Notes under the pieces: generated by a model | What the model was told of the DNA's origin: nothing | Database searches by the model: none | What the model saw: only the letters and a program-made list of their open reading frames with translations | NCBI GenBank assembly: GCA_018970965.1 | Contig: JAGWVG010000010.1 | Span: forward strand, 1-15,933 | Reading direction: 5' to 3' | DNA from: Alphaproteobacteria bacterium | GTDB lineage: Bacteria; Pseudomonadota; Alphaproteobacteria; Sphingomonadales; Sphingomonadaceae | Length of the DNA: 15,933 nucleotides | Program-made: the position numbers and the translations under genes | Shown: positions 6,844-14,424 of the stretch, one piece after another | How the letters are laid out: each line of letters starts with the position of its first letter | Position numbering within the stretch: the stretch's first letter is position 1

Positions 6844-7266
6844 ATGAACGACGCGACAGCCGAAGCGCAGGCACCCATCACGCCTTTTGACCGCATTGGT
6901 GGTGAAGCCGAAATCCGGCGGCTGGTTGATCGCTTTTATGATCTAATGGAAAATGACCCCGCTTATGCCGCGCTGCGCGCCATGCACGAGCATGACCTTT
7001 TCCCCATGCGCGTCTCGTTAACGGGCTATCTAACCGCATGGATGGGCGGCCCCTCGCATTGGTATGAGGGGCGTGAGAAAAGCTGCATCATGTCGCTGCA
7101 CCGCGGCTTGGGGATTGATCGCGAAACGGCGGGCCAGTGGATGCATGCCATGGGCCGCGCCGCGCGCGACACAATCAATGATCCACCCTTTGTCCAATCC
7201 ATGCTGCAAGCGATGGCGCATATGTCCGCCGGCATGGCAGGCATTGTTCCTGAGGACATGGACTGA
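6844..7266 (+). CDS. Truncated hemoglobin, group 2 (TrHbO-like)
   Basis: The product is 140 residues. Globin features: IGGEAEIRRLVDRFYDLM (18-35) for the A/B helices with Phe31-Tyr32 at the B9/B10 region, LTGYLTAWMGGPSHWYEG (59-76) at the E helix and EF turn with the group-2 WxGGP pattern, His86 in SLHRGLGI as the likely proximal heme ligand F8, and Trp99 at G8 in QWMHAM. Group 2 truncated globins bind O2, NO or other small ligands and commonly serve in NO or oxidative-stress defence in the cytoplasm. ATG 6844 is chosen over ATG 6838 because GGAGGAG (6831-6837) is 6 bases before the former and abuts the latter. Expression is probably regulated, since a Crp/Fnr-type palindrome and an RBS-masking hairpin lie just upstream. 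The maoC-like gene follows after 60 bases. Confidence 0.9.
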   Translation: MNDATAEAQAPITPFDRIGGEAEIRRLVDRFYDLMENDPAYAALRAMHEHDLFPMRVSLTGYLTAWMGGPSHWYEGREKSCIMSLHRGLGIDRETAGQWMHAMGRAARDTINDPPFVQSMLQAMAHMSAGMAGIVPEDMD

Positions 7267-7326
7267 CGCTTTTCGCTTCCCCTCCCACCTTAGCTTTGCC
7301 TAAAAGACGGCACGAAGGAGTTGGGC

Positions 7327-7776
7327 ATGCAATATCTTGAGGACATTAAGGTTGGCGATAAAGCCAGCTATGGCAATTATCAGGTCACGCGTGAGGAAGT
7401 GCTGGACTTTGCCAGCAAATATGATCCCCAACCCTTTCACCTTGATGATGACGCTGCCGCTAAAACCCATTTCGGGAAAATCTCGGCGAGCGGCTGGCAT
7501 ACGGCTGCCATGACGATGGCAATGCTTGTCGAAAATTTGAAAAAGCATCGCCAAGCGGGCTTGGGCTCTCCCGGCATTGATGAATTGCGCTGGCTGAAAC
7601 CTGTTTACCCGGGCGATACATTGCGCGTGGAAAGCGAGATTACCGAGGTCCGCCCCTCACGCTCGCGTCCGGAAATGGGCAGCATCCATTCCACCGTCAC
7701 TGTCCTTAATCAGGACAATGTGGCCGTAATGACGATGAAATCGATTGGGCTTGTCGCCACCCGGCCCAAAGGCTGA
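7327..7776 (+). CDS. MaoC-family (R)-specific enoyl-CoA hydratase-like protein
   Basis: This 149-residue protein has a single hot-dog fold of the MaoC dehydratase type. The hydratase-2 motif is clear: Asp33-x4-His38 in KYDPQPFHLDDDAA, then FGKISASGWHTAAM (49-62), which carries the SGWH block lining the active site. Such enzymes hydrate trans-2-enoyl-CoA to (R)-3-hydroxyacyl-CoA, in fatty-acid breakdown or PHA precursor supply, or act on branched or mesaconyl-like CoA esters; the substrate cannot be told from sequence. AAGGAG (7315-7320) is ideally spaced from ATG 7327; the in-frame TTG at 7321 is less likely. It is convergent with grpE, with 18 bases between stops. Whether it is co-transcribed with the globin is open. 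No convincing promoter was seen in the 60-base gap. Confidence 0.88.
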   Translation: MQYLEDIKVGDKASYGNYQVTREEVLDFASKYDPQPFHLDDDAAAKTHFGKISASGWHTAAMTMAMLVENLKKHRQAGLGSPGIDELRWLKPVYPGDTLRVESEITEVRPSRSRPEMGSIHSTVTVLNQDNVAVMTMKSIGLVATRPKG

Positions 7777-7809
7777 GCCGGGCAGCTGAAAAGATTAATC
7801 CGGCTTTTT
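7776..7809 (+). terminator. Candidate terminator after the MaoC-like gene, overlapping the grpE 3' end
   Basis: AGCCGG (7776-7781) is repeated inverted as CCGGCT (7800-7805), followed by TTTT. The loop is 18 bases, so the structure is modest. It reads as a terminator in the plus direction. Its right arm and T-run lie within the last codons of grpE on the other strand, as often happens between tightly packed convergent genes. Confidence 0.4.
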
Positions 7810-8328
7810 CGCAACACCGACCATGGCCGGGCGCAACAGGCGGTCTTTAATCATATAGCCCGCCTGCATTTCTTGAATAACTGTGCCCGGCTCAGCATCA
7901 TTGCTGGGGATTTCAATCATCGCCTGATGCTGATTGGGGTCAAGGGGCAGACCCACCGCGGCAATGCGCGTGATGCCATTGCGTTCAAATACGGACATCA
8001 GCTCGCGCTGTGTCGCTTCTAAACCGACGACCAGAGGCTTGCTCGCATCATCCTCACGCATCGCCTGCGGGATGACATCCAGCGCGCGAGACAAATTATC
8101 GGCAACCGACAAAATATCACGCGCAAAAGACGTCGCGGCATAGGCCCGCGCATCTTGTGCGTCTTTTTCCAAACGGCGACGGACATTTTGGGTTTCGGCT
8201 TGAGCATACAGCACTTGCTGACGCGCCTCTTCCAGTTCGTTACGCAGCAGCTCCAGCGGATCCAAGCCTGCGGCATCCTCTGCCGATGCGGTCTCACCAG
8301 TTTCTGTTTTCAACTCGTCTTCGCTCAT
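7795..8328 (-). CDS. grpE: GrpE, nucleotide exchange factor of DnaK
   Basis: GrpE releases ADP from DnaK so that chaperoned proteins can be let go and refolded. The 177-residue product is of normal length. An acidic, disordered start (1-22) is followed by a long coiled-coil helix (about 24-75; LLRNELEEARQQVLYAQAET and RRRLEKDAQDARAYA) and the C-terminal beta domain (about 120-175), with the family motif LDPNQHQAM and the ending GYMIKDRLLRPAMVGVA. It is read from the complementary strand. Its ATG overlaps the hrcA stop by one base (TAATG at 8330-8326), so it should be translated by coupling to hrcA. DnaK and DnaJ genes are not in the window. Confidence 0.97.
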   Translation of the reverse strand: MSEDELKTETGETASAEDAAGLDPLELLRNELEEARQQVLYAQAETQNVRRRLEKDAQDARAYAATSFARDILSVADNLSRALDVIPQAMREDDASKPLVVGLEATQRELMSVFERNGITRIAAVGLPLDPNQHQAMIEIPSNDAEPGTVIQEMQAGYMIKDRLLRPAMVGVAKKPD

Positions 8329-9368
8329 TAGGTCATCAATCTCGTCAATGTCTGTGCAGTGAAATCAACCATGGGGACGACACGGGCGTAATTCAAGCGG
8401 GTCGGCCCAATAACCCCAACCACACCGACAACGCGTCCATCCCTTCCGTGATAGGGCGCCGCTATCACTGACGAGCCCGAAAGTGCAAATAGCTTATTTT
8501 CAGATCCGATAAAAACTTTGGTCGATGTGCCATCGCGCGCGCTGTTCAGCAGCCGGGCGATATCTTCCTTACCCTCAATCTCATCAAGCAATTGGCGCAC
8601 GCGATCTAAGTCCGCAGTGGCGGCATCATCCAGCAGATGCGCCGCGCCGCGCACAATCAGCACCGGGCGATGTGTGCCATCCTGGCTCAGTACCGCGATG
8701 CCCTTGGCGACCAAGTCTTGTGCCGCTGCATCTAAGGCGGCCCGCTCACGTGCAATTTCAGATGCCAATGCAGCCGAGGCTTCGGGCAAGGTCATCCCCG
8801 CGAGCCGCGCCGAAATGAAGTTGCCCGCCTCAACCAGCACCGAGACGGGAAGGCCCGCGGGCACATCGACCACGCGGTTTTCGACCGAGCCATCATCGCC
8901 CACCAGAACGGCAAGCGCCTGCCCCTGCCCCAAAGGCACAAAAGTAAATTGCCGCAAACGCGGCTCACGCGCGGGGACCATCACAATGCCGGCGCATTGC
9001 GAAAGGCCAGACAATGTGGCCGTGGCGGCCGCCAGCGCCTCCTCAATTGGCCCGCCTTTTGAAATCCGCGCTTCAATCGCGGCGCGTTCATCAGCCGTGG
9101 GCTCAGCGGCCTGCATCATGCCATCCACAAAGAGGCGCAGACCCAATTCCGTTGGCATCCGCCCAGCCGAGGTATGGGGGGCGGCCAGAAGACCCAGCTC
9201 TTCCAAATCCTGCATCACATTGCGGATTGAGGCCGGCGAGAGGTTCATCGCTCCTAATTTGGATATCGTCCGTGATCCAACCGGCGCACCGCTGCCCAAA
9301 TAAGATTCGACCACCACGCGAAACACATCGCGCGCGCGATCAGTCAATTCATGGACAGGCGTGGTCAT
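8328..9368 (-). CDS. hrcA: HrcA, heat-inducible transcription repressor
   Basis: HrcA represses class I heat-shock genes (mainly groESL in alphaproteobacteria) by binding CIRCE elements, with GroEL helping to keep it active. The protein is 346 residues, the normal length. An N-terminal winged helix (about 8-72) shows APVGSRTISK and SPASIRNVMQDLEELG, then HTSAGRMPTELGLRLFVD, the characteristic linker. A central GAF-like domain and insert follow, ending in the conserved VVGVIGPTRLNYARVVPMVDF. It lies first in an hrcA-grpE operon and is divergent from rph, an arrangement typical of alphaproteobacteria. No CIRCE sequence (TTAGCACTC-N9-GAGTGCTAA) is visible upstream, so autoregulation through CIRCE is not supported. 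No good Shine-Dalgarno sequence precedes the ATG at 9368. Confidence 0.97.
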   Translation of the reverse strand: MTTPVHELTDRARDVFRVVVESYLGSGAPVGSRTISKLGAMNLSPASIRNVMQDLEELGLLAAPHTSAGRMPTELGLRLFVDGMMQAAEPTADERAAIEARISKGGPIEEALAAATATLSGLSQCAGIVMVPAREPRLRQFTFVPLGQGQALAVLVGDDGSVENRVVDVPAGLPVSVLVEAGNFISARLAGMTLPEASAALASEIARERAALDAAAQDLVAKGIAVLSQDGTHRPVLIVRGAAHLLDDAATADLDRVRQLLDEIEGKEDIARLLNSARDGTSTKVFIGSENKLFALSGSSVIAAPYHGRDGRVVGVVGVIGPTRLNYARVVPMVDFTAQTLTRLMT

Positions 9369-9396
9369 CCCAATAATTTAGGGAGGAGAGGCCCGA

Positions 9397-9410
9397 AAAT
9401 GCAAGCATTT
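9397..9410. promoter_or_regulatory. Palindrome in the hrcA-rph intergenic region
   Basis: AAATGC-AA-GCATTT is a perfect 14-base palindrome 28 bases upstream of the hrcA start codon and about 95 bases before rph. It is not CIRCE. Its place between divergent promoters suggests a possible operator, but a palindrome this short could occur by chance. An 11-base repeat, CTTTC-A-GAAAG, follows at 9420-9430. Confidence 0.3.
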
Positions 9411-9504
9411 GCCGCCGATCTTTCAGAAAGAAGCGGGGATGAGGGCTGGCCTCACGCGGCAGGGAGCGCTAGAGGGATCCAAATTCCAACTTAAGGATAT
9501 GTTT

Positions 9505-10221
9505 ATGCGCCCTTCCGGCCGCGCGCCCGACCAAATGCGCGAAATTACCATTGAACCCAATTTCACCAAGCATGCCGAAGGATCAGTGCTGGTCAGCTTT
9601 GGCGACACCCGCGTGCTGGTGACAGCCAGCGTTGAAGAACGTGTCCCCCCTTTCCTGCGGGGCAAAGGCGAAGGTTGGGTGACGGCGGAATATGGTATGC
9701 TGCCCCGCGCCACACATACGCGCGGCAGCCGCGAGGCAGCTAAGGGCAAGCAATCGGGCCGCACGCAGGAAATTCAGCGCCTTATTGGACGCTCGCTGCG
9801 CGCGGTCGTCGATCTAAAGGCGCTGGGCGAGCGCCAGATCACGCTCGATTGTGATGTCATCCAAGCCGATGGTGGCACGCGCACCGCGTCCATCTCGGGC
9901 GCATGGGTGGCGCTGCGTCTCGCGGTCGACAAGCTGATCGCTGATGGCGTGCTAGAGCATGACCCCATTGAACAGCAGGTTGCTGCAATCAGCTGCGGCA
10001 TTTACAACGGAACACCGGTGCTGGACCTCGATTATATTGAGGACTCAAACGCCGGCGCAGACGCCAATTTCGTGCTTCTTTCCAATGGCAATATTGCCGA
10101 AGCGCAAGCGACGGCTGAGGGCGAGACCTATGACGAGGAAGCGTTGCTGCGTCTTCTGCGCCTTGCCCGTATTGGATGTGCCAAGGTGTTTGAAGCACAG
10201 CGTGCGGCTGTTGGGCGCTAA
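9505..10221 (+). CDS. rph: Ribonuclease PH
   Basis: RNase PH trims tRNA 3' ends by phosphorolysis. The 238-residue length from ATG 9505 is exactly typical, and [14 protein letters not shown] is the usual start. The phosphate-site residues are present: Arg86 in [13 protein letters not shown] and GGTRTAS with Arg126. The catalytic-region sequence [20 protein letters not shown] and the C-terminal [20 protein letters not shown] are family-like. AAGGA (9493-9497) is 7 bases ahead of this ATG; the frame is open back to 9409 but the extra 32 residues do not resemble the family. rdgB begins 2 bases after the stop, so the genes form an operon, the common alphaproteobacterial rph-rdgB-hemW order. Confidence 0.97.
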   Translation: MRPSGRAPDQMREITIEPNFTKHAEGSVLVSFGDTRVLVTASVEERVPPFLRGKGEGWVTAEYGMLPRATHTRGSREAAKGKQSGRTQEIQRLIGRSLRAVVDLKALGERQITLDCDVIQADGGTRTASISGAWVALRLAVDKLIADGVLEHDPIEQQVAAISCGIYNGTPVLDLDYIEDSNAGADANFVLLSNGNIAEAQATAEGETYDEEALLRLLRLARIGCAKVFEAQRAAVGR

Positions 10222-10223
10222 TC

Positions 10224-10847
10224 ATGGCACGCAAGCTCCTTCCCGGGCGGTTGGTGATTGCCAGCCATAACCAAGGCAAAGTTCGCGAAATCCGCGATCT
10301 TCTTGCGCCGTTTGGGATTGAGCCTGTGTCCGCTGGCGAATTGGGCCTGCCGGAGCCTGAAGAAACCGGCACGACCTTTGCCGAAAACGCCCTGATTAAG
10401 GCAAAAGCATCGTCCGAAGCGTCGGGCCTGCCCGCCTTGTCGGACGATAGCGGCCTAGAGGTATTGGCGCTGGGCGGCCGCCCCGGCGTTTACACAGCGG
10501 ATTGGGCAGAGCGCCAATGGTTTGAGGGCGAACCGGGCCGCGATTGGTATATGGCGATGGGTAAGGTTGAAGGTCTGCTCGTCGAGCAAGGCCCAGATGT
10601 GGACCGCAGCGCTTCCTTTGTCTGCACCCTCGCCGTCGCATGGCCCGATGGGCATAGCGAAGTGTTTGAAGGCCGTGTGTCGGGCAGCCTGACATGGCCG
10701 CCGCGCGGGACTTTGGGCTTTGGCTATGATCCGGTCTTTGTGCCCATGGGTGGCACACAGACTTTTGCAGAAATTGACCCGGCTGAAAAACACACAATCA
10801 GCCACCGCGCCGACGCCTTCCAAAAACTTGTCGCGGCCTTGTTCTGA
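10224..10847 (+). CDS. rdgB: dITP/XTP pyrophosphatase (HAM1/RdgB family)
   Basis: RdgB hydrolyses non-canonical purine nucleoside triphosphates (dITP, XTP) to monophosphates, which keeps them out of DNA. The product is 207 residues, slightly longer than E. coli RdgB. Motifs in order: [10 protein letters not shown] (14-23), [10 protein letters not shown] (51-60), the catalytic DDSGLEV (Asp74/Asp75), GFGYDPVF (165-172) and [10 protein letters not shown] (189-198). In the last, His190 stands where Asn is common. It lies directly after rph (2-base gap) and 7 bases before hemW, so it is probably translated from the same transcript. A Trp-rich stretch after YTADWA (90-110) is longer than in E. coli. 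Confidence 0.97.
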   Translation: MARKLLPGRLVIASHNQGKVREIRDLLAPFGIEPVSAGELGLPEPEETGTTFAENALIKAKASSEASGLPALSDDSGLEVLALGGRPGVYTADWAERQWFEGEPGRDWYMAMGKVEGLLVEQGPDVDRSASFVCTLAVAWPDGHSEVFEGRVSGSLTWPPRGTLGFGYDPVFVPMGGTQTFAEIDPAEKHTISHRADAFQKLVAALF

Positions 10848-10854
10848 GGCGCGC

Positions 10855-11997
10855 ATGGACGCGGATTTGGCGCTCTATATTCACTGGCCCTTTTGCGTCT
10901 CAAAATGCCCCTATTGCGACTTTAACAGCCATGTCCGCGACAGCATTGATGTGGTGGCATGGGAAACCGCCCTGCTGGCCGATATGGCCTATGAAGCAGG
11001 TAAGGCGCCGCGCCGCCCTCTGACATCCATCTTCTTTGGTGGCGGCACACCCTCCCTGATGCCGCCTGCTTTGGTCGACGCGTTAATAGCAGCAGCGGAA
11101 AAACATTGGGGCTTTGCACCAGATATTGAAATTACGCTGGAGGCGAACCCGTCTTCGGTCGAAGCCGCGCGCTTTGCCGATTTGGCGACGGCGGGCGTCA
11201 ACCGCGTGTCCTTAGGCCTGCAAGCCTTTGACGATGCGACGCTGCACCTTCTGGGTCGCGCGCATGATGGGGCGGAAGGCTTGGCGGCGCTCGCTGTGGC
11301 GCAGCAACATTTTGCTCGGGTGAATTTTGATTTGATCTATGCCCTGCCTGGCCAATCCTTGGCTGGATGGGAGGCAGACTTGCGCCGCGCTTTGGCGCTC
11401 GGGACAACGCACCTGTCGCTTTACCAACTGACCATTGAACCAGGCACACGTTTTGAAACCTTGGTTCGAACGGGTGAGCTTGCCCCGAAAGACCCTGACG
11501 AGGCGGCCGAATTTTACGAACTGACGCATGATCTTACGGCAGCGGCGGGCCTGCCCCGTTATGAAGTTTCCAACCATGCTGCTCCCGGTGCGGAAAGCCG
11601 CCATAACCTGACCTATTGGCGCTATGGCGACTATATGGGCATTGGCCCCGGCGCACATGGGCGACGACAGGGCGTGGCAACCCAGCGCCACCGCAAGCCC
11701 GAAAACTTCCTCAGCGCCGTAAAGCGCAACGGCCATGGCGCGCAGAGTGAAGACGCACTTGCCCCTGCTGAAAAAGCGCGCGAGGCGCTGCTGATGGGGC
11801 TGCGGTTAGAAACGGGCATTAACCTGCCACAGATCGCCCACAAAACGGGACAATCCGAAGATCAATTGGTCGACACGGCCACCCTTGCCCAGCTGACGCA
11901 GCACGGATTGATCAGGCAAGACGGCACTAACCTCCGCGTCCTCCCCGATGGCATGTTGCTTCTCGACCGGATTTTGGCCGAAATTGTGGTTGCTTAA
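10855..11997 (+). CDS. hemW: HemW, radical-SAM heme chaperone
   Basis: The 380-residue protein starts MDADLALYIHWPFC and carries the radical-SAM cluster motif C14-x3-C18-x2-C21 with Phe23 (CVSKCPYCDF), then FFGGGTPSLM (60-69) for the SAM-binding loop. The C-terminal HemW domain (about 310-375) follows. HemW was once annotated as oxygen-independent coproporphyrinogen III oxidase, but this subfamily binds and delivers heme to respiratory proteins; the extra N-terminal features of true HemN are absent here. ATG 10855 is chosen over the upstream open frame because the N-terminus matches the family; its Shine-Dalgarno (GAGG) is poor, so coupling to rdgB is likely. Its TAA overlaps the stop of the opposing lipoprotein gene (TTAA at 11994-11997). 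Confidence 0.93.
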   Translation: MDADLALYIHWPFCVSKCPYCDFNSHVRDSIDVVAWETALLADMAYEAGKAPRRPLTSIFFGGGTPSLMPPALVDALIAAAEKHWGFAPDIEITLEANPSSVEAARFADLATAGVNRVSLGLQAFDDATLHLLGRAHDGAEGLAALAVAQQHFARVNFDLIYALPGQSLAGWEADLRRALALGTTHLSLYQLTIEPGTRFETLVRTGELAPKDPDEAAEFYELTHDLTAAAGLPRYEVSNHAAPGAESRHNLTYWRYGDYMGIGPGAHGRRQGVATQRHRKPENFLSAVKRNGHGAQSEDALAPAEKAREALLMGLRLETGINLPQIAHKTGQSEDQLVDTATLAQLTQHGLIRQDGTNLRVLPDGMLLLDRILAEIVVA

Positions 11998-13178
11998 TCG
12001 TCGAAAGACTTTGGCGCAGGCGAAATAATGCTGGTGCCCCCTGGGCCCACTTGCTGCACCTCTAGCCCCCGCTCGGCCACGCCATAGGCATTGAACCGAA
12101 AGACACCATCAACACCAGCAAAACCTGATGGGTCATCCAGCGCGCGCAGCGGGAACGGGGTGCCCGGCTTCCAACCCGCGGCAACCTTGGTGGCCAGCAG
12201 AACAGCATCATAACCAAGGCTCGACAAGCGATAGGGCGCCGTGCCGAAACGCGCGCGATATTTGGTCGCCATTTGGCCATAAACGCCATCGGGCACACTG
12301 GCGAACCAAGCGCCCGTCAGCACGGGGGATGAGAGATCGCTTTCCGCATTCCATAATTCCGTGCCCAAAATCCGCGCCGTCGCACTGGGGCCGCGCCGGA
12401 TGATGGGAATAGCCTGCACTGCCGTGCGGGTGGCATCAGCAATCAAGATCGCATCGGCCTTGCCCGCTTTATTGAGGCGCGAAATCGCTGACATAACGGC
12501 CCCGCTATTGCGATCATAGCTTTGGACCGACACCAAAGTGCCTCCCACTTCTTCGACCGCGCGTGTCAGTGCGGTTTGCGCACGTTGGCCATAAACGCCT
12601 GCCGGTACCAACCCAGCAAAGCGCGTCATGTTGCGCGTGCGGGCATAACTCACCACCCGCGCAACTGCTTGGGCGGGCGTAAAGCCCAACAAATAGGTGC
12701 CATTGCCGGCCACTGATACATCGTTGGAAAAGGCAATCAGGGGCACGCGATATTTGCGGCCAACATCGGCGGCGGCGCGCACATCTTCAGCCAGCAGCGG
12801 GCCGAGGATAAGCTTATTGCCATCTGCAACCGCCTTTTCTGCGGCCGCTGCGGCATTGGCGCCCGTATCATAAACCGTCATGCGGATGCGTTCGCCGCCG
12901 GTATCCAGCACCGCCATATTCGCAGCGTTGGAAATTGACTCCCCGACGCCTGCATTGGGGCCCGTCAGCGGCACGAGCAGAGCAATGCGATGGCGCATCG
13001 CATCAGCAGGCAGGCCTTGCGTTACACTTTCTTCAGGCGGCGGCGCGACGGGCTTTGGCGGAGCCTTGGGCGCAGTTTGACAGCCGGCAGCAAACAGCGC
13101 GGCACTCACAACGCCCCAGCGCAGCAAATGACGCCGCTGCCAGCCTGTGACTTGCCCCACACCCGCACTCTCTGCCAT
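11994..13178 (-). CDS. Penicillin-binding protein activator-like lipoprotein (LpoA / periplasmic binding protein fold)
   Basis: The product is 394 residues from ATG 13178. The N-terminus has a Tat-like twin arginine (QRRHLLRW, Arg15-Arg16), a hydrophobic stretch and a lipobox ending AAGC (Cys33), then a Pro-rich linker (about 38-55). Residues 65-385 form a type I periplasmic-binding fold (RIALLVPLTGPNAGVGESI; NKLILGPLLAEDV; RFAGLVPAGVYGQR), the fold of the LpoA C-domain. In E. coli lpoA (yraM) is likewise divergent from rsmI, which supports a role in activating a peptidoglycan synthase; direct function here is inferred. ATG 13178 is preferred to ATG 13190 because GGAG lies about 7 bases ahead of it. 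The start is only 13 bases from the rsmI start on the other strand, and the stop overlaps that of hemW. Confidence 0.8.
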   Translation of the reverse strand: MAESAGVGQVTGWQRRHLLRWGVVSAALFAAGCQTAPKAPPKPVAPPPEESVTQGLPADAMRHRIALLVPLTGPNAGVGESISNAANMAVLDTGGERIRMTVYDTGANAAAAAEKAVADGNKLILGPLLAEDVRAAADVGRKYRVPLIAFSNDVSVAGNGTYLLGFTPAQAVARVVSYARTRNMTRFAGLVPAGVYGQRAQTALTRAVEEVGGTLVSVQSYDRNSGAVMSAISRLNKAGKADAILIADATRTAVQAIPIIRRGPSATARILGTELWNAESDLSSPVLTGAWFASVPDGVYGQMATKYRARFGTAPYRLSSLGYDAVLLATKVAAGWKPGTPFPLRALDDPSGFAGVDGVFRFNAYGVAERGLEVQQVGPGGTSIISPAPKSFDD

Positions 13179-13191
13179 GACACTCTCCATT

Positions 13192-14028
13192 ATGGCCGCA
13201 CCACTTGATCCCGGACTTTATATCGTTGCCACACCTATCGGCAATCTCGGCGATTTGAGCCCAAGGGCTGCCGCAATTTTGACAGCGGTGGACCTCATAG
13301 CGGTGGAAGATAGCCGCGTCACCGCCAAGTTGCTGCAGCATATTGGCATTAAACGTCCAATGTTGCCTTATCATGACCATAATGCCGACAAAGTTCGCCC
13401 CGGCCTCATCGCGCGGATGGCCAATGAGGCCATTGCGCTGGTGTCGGACGCAGGCACGCCGCTTATCTCTGACCCCGGCTATAAATTGGTGCGCGATGCG
13501 CGTGCGGCGGGGCATAAAATTGTCACTATTCCCGGCCCATCCGCTGTGATTGCGGCCCTCACGCTCTCTGGCCTACCAACCGATCGCTTTTTGTTTGCAG
13601 GGTTTTTGCCGCCCAAAGCCAAAGCACGCGCCGATATGCTGGCGGAATTTAAAACCCTAAGAGCAACCCTTGTTTTTTACGAAACTGGCCCGCGCCTGTC
13701 CGCGATGCTTGCGGATGTGGCAGAAGTTCTCGGCAATCGGGATGCGGCGGTTGCGCGCGAAATCACCAAGACCTTTGAAGAATGCGTGACGGGCAGCCTT
13801 GAAGATTTGTCTGCCCGATACAAAGACACGCCTCCCAAAGGCGAGATTGTTGTTATTGTTGGCCCAGCTGGTGAAGCTGCAGCAGCCAGCGCCGATGATA
13901 TTGAAGATGCCTTGAAAGAAGCCATGAAGACGGCTTCCCCCGCCCAAGCAGCCGGGGCTGTGGCACGCGCGCTGGGGGCAGATCGCAAGGCGCTCTATGC
14001 CCGGGCGCTGGAGTTACAGGGCAAGTGA
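13192..14028 (+). CDS. rsmI: 16S rRNA (cytidine1402-2'-O)-methyltransferase RsmI
   Basis: RsmI methylates the ribose of C1402 in the decoding centre of 16S rRNA. The 278-residue product belongs to the tetrapyrrole-methylase fold. Family motifs are LYIVATPIGNLGDLSPRA (9-26), AVEDSR (37-42), VSDAGTPLISDPG (84-96) and IPGPSA (113-118). The C-terminal helical domain (about 230-278) ends in KALYARALELQGK. The ATG at 13192 fits the family best; ATG 13177 would add five residues. Neither has a Shine-Dalgarno sequence, so the transcript may be leaderless or near-leaderless, and its promoter must lie inside the divergent lipoprotein gene. yraN follows with a 4-base overlap (GTGA at 14025-14028). Confidence 0.96.
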   Translation: MAAPLDPGLYIVATPIGNLGDLSPRAAAILTAVDLIAVEDSRVTAKLLQHIGIKRPMLPYHDHNADKVRPGLIARMANEAIALVSDAGTPLISDPGYKLVRDARAAGHKIVTIPGPSAVIAALTLSGLPTDRFLFAGFLPPKAKARADMLAEFKTLRATLVFYETGPRLSAMLADVAEVLGNRDAAVAREITKTFEECVTGSLEDLSARYKDTPPKGEIVVIVGPAGEAAAASADDIEDALKEAMKTASPAQAAGAVARALGADRKALYARALELQGK

Positions 14029-14375
14029 ACCGCCGGGCCGCCGAACAGCGCGGCCAGTGGGGCGAGACATGGGGCTGTTGGTGGCTGCGCCTCCACGGAT
14101 GGCGCATCGTTGCACGCCGCGTGCGCGTGCGGGTGGGTGAAGTGGATATCGTCGCGCGGCGGGGGCGCACCCTAGCCTTTGTCGAAGTCAAAACCCGCGC
14201 CACGCAGCGCGAGCTTGATCTCGCCATCGACCTCCCGCGCCTGCGACGCGTGGCCGCTGCAATGCAGATGCTGGCCCCACGTTTTGCACGGCCCGATGAT
14301 GATATTCGCTTGGACGTTCTCCTGATCGCCCCATTTTCATGGCCCCGCCATGTGAAGAATGTCTGGCATGGGTGA
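14025..14375 (+). CDS. yraN: YraN/UPF0102 family endonuclease-fold protein
   Basis: The 116-residue protein starts at GTG 14025, overlapping the rsmI stop by four bases. It shows the UPF0102 core: RGQWGETWGCWWLRLHGWRI (9-28), GEVDIVARRG (38-47) and FVEVKTRAT (52-60). This is the D/E-x-K pattern of a restriction-endonuclease-like fold, with Glu15, Asp41, Glu54 and Lys56 as likely active-site residues. The biological role of the family is not settled; its frequent place beside rsmI and lpoA suggests a cell-envelope or nucleic-acid maintenance task. Arg/Trp content is high. The next gene, gshB, starts 49 bases downstream with its own strong ribosome binding site. Confidence 0.93.
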   Translation: MNRRAAEQRGQWGETWGCWWLRLHGWRIVARRVRVRVGEVDIVARRGRTLAFVEVKTRATQRELDLAIDLPRLRRVAAAMQMLAPRFARPDDDIRLDVLLIAPFSWPRHVKNVWHG

Positions 14376-14424
14376 CAAGCCGCCCGCTTTCCCCTAGATC
14401 GCGCGGCGAGATGAGGAGGCCCCT

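Noticed and set aside
8518..9303. Long plus-strand open frame (261 codons) opposite hrcA
   Set aside because: It is the antisense of a clear hrcA, low in recognisable domains and rich in Ser/Arg/Pro as expected for an antisense shadow in high-GC DNA.
9464..9490. RpoH (sigma-32) promoter for hrcA
   Set aside because: A GTTGGAA / CCTCTAG pair can be read on the minus strand but the spacing is far too short for a sigma-32 promoter.
9369..9504. CIRCE element for HrcA
   Set aside because: No sequence close to TTAGCACTC-N9-GAGTGCTAA is present on either strand.
14379..14407. GCCGC/GCGGC inverted repeat between yraN and gshB
   Set aside because: Only five pairs with a 19-base loop and no T-run, which is expected by chance in GC-rich DNA.
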